DNA from: Bacteroidota bacterium
GTDB taxonomy: Bacteria > Bacteroidota > Bacteroidia > J057 > JADKCL01
Length of the DNA stretch: 64,000 nt
Direction of reading: 5' to 3'
NCBI GenBank assembly: GCA_016718825.1
Contig: JADKCL010000021.1
Coordinates: forward strand, 62,001 to 126,000
The translations under genes were made by a program, and so were the position numbers. The notes beneath the pieces were generated by a model. That model ran no database searches. It was not told where the DNA came from and worked only from the letters and a program-made list of their open reading frames with translations. Shown here piece by piece: positions 62,789-64,000 of the stretch; position 1 is the first letter of the stretch; each line of letters opens with the position of its first letter.

Positions 62789-63418
62789 TCATTTAGAGGA
62801 TGCGACTGCGGTGACCACTCCCGATGCGTCGAGCAGGCGCTTTTGGCTTTCAGCAAGACGATGATAGGTGATGCGGACGTTGATGTCGCCTTTGACGTAT
62901 TGGACGATGACTTCATTGGCGTTTTCAGAAAGGATCGTCATTTCGATTCCTTGTTCGGCCAACTTGTTGGTGCGGATATTGCCAGGGCCGTTGGGGCCGC
63001 AAACGATCATCAAGTAGCTTGGAAGGCCGTTGAGGCCTGCGTAGCCGCATCCGCCGGCGGTGCCGACATTGACCCACACGACGAAGTCGACTTCCCAGAA
63101 GTATTCGGTGTAGCAGCAGCCATCTATGAACCGCCCTTCGTAGTAGAGGTGATAGTTCCCAGGAAGGCTATTGTAATAAGTACCGTATTGAAACGTCGGA
63201 GGAATCCCGGTGTTGTTGGTCCAAACATAGGTCGGCGCGCTGTAGCCCGTCCAATCCAATCCAAAGAAGGCCGGCCCGGGCGCGCCATTGGGGCCCCAAG
63301 TGCAGGGCGGCGGCGTGTTGCAATCGTGGCAAGTCTCAACGAGACAGCCTGAAAAAGAGAAAACGGAAGCCAGCATCAGCATCAATGCGAGCGGCGCGGA
63401 GAGGAGTCTTCTTTTCAT
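62789..63418 (-). CDS. Lipoprotein of unknown function
   Basis: A 209-residue exported lipoprotein from ATG 63418 (MKRRLLSAPLALMLMLASVF). The lipobox is FSGC with Cys25, and the next residues are Cys-rich (LVETCHDCNTPPPC). A Trp/Tyr/Gly-rich middle (GLDWTGYSAPTYVWTNN, YYNSLPGNYHLYYEGRF, CCYTEYFWEVDFVVWVN) suggests a beta-sandwich such as an immunoglobulin-like fold. The domain is not recognised. The gene follows the T9SS gene in the same orientation but has its own hairpin. Confidence 0.65.
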   Translation of the reverse strand: MKRRLLSAPLALMLMLASVFSFSGCLVETCHDCNTPPPCTWGPNGAPGPAFFGLDWTGYSAPTYVWTNNTGIPPTFQYGTYYNSLPGNYHLYYEGRFIDGCCYTEYFWEVDFVVWVNVGTAGGCGYAGLNGLPSYLMIVCGPNGPGNIRTNKLAEQGIEMTILSENANEVIVQYVKGDINVRITYHRLAESQKRLLDASGVVTAVASSK

Positions 63419-63746
63419 AATACAAATGTTTAGGAACAAATAATCGGATCGGTATCCGCTGTATTCATTCAATCGATATGCCACGACAATTGAATCCAAC
63501 AGGCAAATTTTCCTAAACCGATTCAGCGAAGGACCCTTTCAGATGCGTTGCAGGATTGTCCAAAAAAGCAACGGCAAGACCGTCCACATACAAGGTCACC
63601 GCCTACTTCAAAACAAGACGTTTGATGGTCTGTGCCAAGGGCAATTGGATTTGCATTGCAAGCAAATCGTGGATCTTGAAAGGGCGTGAGAAGGACTCCG
63701 TTGCCACAGAACGGTAATTCAAGAAAAAGGAACAGCGAACGGAATT
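63419..63746. other. Intergenic region without recognisable genes
   Basis: This 328-base gap lies between the lipoprotein start and the stop of the edge gene. I see no convincing coding frame, RNA gene or promoter match in it. Confidence 0.5.
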
Positions 63747-64000
63747 TCAGCGCATGCGTTTCCCAAAGTCGCTGAGTTGCTTCAAAATATCGGAGGCGTC
63801 GCCTTCGAGCAATTCCAAAGGAAGGGAAATGGGCGTGCCATAACGTTTGGCCGTGCGTCGAAACAAAAACTTTCTGATACCCGGGTATTTGTTCTGATAG
63901 GCCGCAACGTCCTTCACCTTGACCAATATTCGCGTAGTAAGGCCATATTTTACAACGGCAAAGCCGTCCAAATCTGACCAAAGCACCTTGCCATGGTTAA
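63747..64000 (-). CDS. STM3941-like protein, 5' end outside window
   Basis: The C-terminal part of a small protein of the STM3941 type, at least 84 residues in the window. Visible conserved pieces are KVLWSDLDGFAVVKYG, TRILVKVKDVAAYQNKYPGI, AKRYGTPISLPLELLEGD and LKQLSDFGKRMR. The frame is open to the right edge, so the GTG at 63986 is not the true start. Such proteins normally have two membrane helices at the N-terminus followed by this PH-like domain. The assignment rests on pattern resemblance. Confidence 0.6.
   Translation of the reverse strand, partial: NHGKVLWSDLDGFAVVKYGLTTRILVKVKDVAAYQNKYPGIRKFLFRRTAKRYGTPISLPLELLEGDASDILKQLSDFGKRMR

Noticed and set aside
63523..63981. 152-codon minus-strand frame near the right edge
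   Set aside because: It overlaps the STM3941-like frame and reads as Cys/Arg-rich noise; the STM3941-like frame has conserved motifs.

Overview
The window reads as a chromosomal segment of a Bacteroidota bacterium with about 50% G+C, probably a Saprospiria-like or related environmental lineage (the class is an inference). Support comes from type IX secretion (T9SS) C-terminal sorting domains on secreted proteins, -7 boxes of the Bacteroidota form TAnnTTTG, the absence of clear Shine-Dalgarno signals, many 4-base ATGA stop/start overlaps, DUF4920 and DUF1015 proteins, and a Bacteroidota-type HNH protein. I saw no rRNA, tRNA, CRISPR array, insertion sequence or prophage.

Layout. Positions 1-976 hold the end of an NlpC/P60 hydrolase and an HNH nuclease. 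Positions 1176-26369 are a surface-polysaccharide locus. It starts with an export channel, a tyrosine autokinase and a phosphatase (Wza/Wzc/CpsB type). A nonulosonic (sialic-acid-like) sugar set follows: NeuB- and NeuC-type enzymes, a hexapeptide acyltransferase, a PLP aminotransferase, a 4,6-dehydratase-type SDR, an ABC flippase, a CMP-sugar synthetase, a Gfo/Idh/MocA oxidoreductase and an SDR. Next come HisF- and HisH-like paralogues, a CHAT/TPR protein and an N-acetyl sugar amidotransferase. The three amidotransferase-related genes together predict an acetamidino-modified legionaminic-type sugar. A tripartite HipB/HipS/HipT toxin-antitoxin module sits inside this locus, before an asparagine-synthase-like gene, a PhnA protein and a frameshifted glycosyltransferase.

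Positions 26413-34136 (minus strand) are a tightly coupled five-gene operon. It encodes a small helical protein, a MoxR AAA+ ATPase, a small accessory protein, a vWA/beta-propeller protein with a degenerate metal site, and a large repeat/beta-propeller protein interrupted by frame changes. It matches the MoxR-vWA-beta-propeller ternary systems, predicted conflict or stress-response systems of unknown mechanism, and is the most interesting part of the window.

Positions 34426-64000 are mixed chromosomal genes. They include a glycine-rich secreted repeat protein, a gingipain-like T9SS protein, a DUF4920 lipoprotein, an ALDH7-type dehydrogenase, a PrsW-like protease fused to a tetratricopeptide-like region, carbonic anhydrase, a TetR regulator, a serine hydrolase, RecQ, mannose-1-phosphate guanylyltransferase, PdxJ, Maf, DUF1015, an M6-like metalloprotease, SRPBCC, a multi-spanning glycosyltransferase-like protein, a CPBP protease, a frameshifted T9SS protein, a lipoprotein and a truncated STM3941-like gene at the right edge.

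At least three genes (near 25,685; near 27,150 and 26,850; near 61,765) change frame within an otherwise coherent protein. Either these are real pseudogenes or the assembly carries indel errors.
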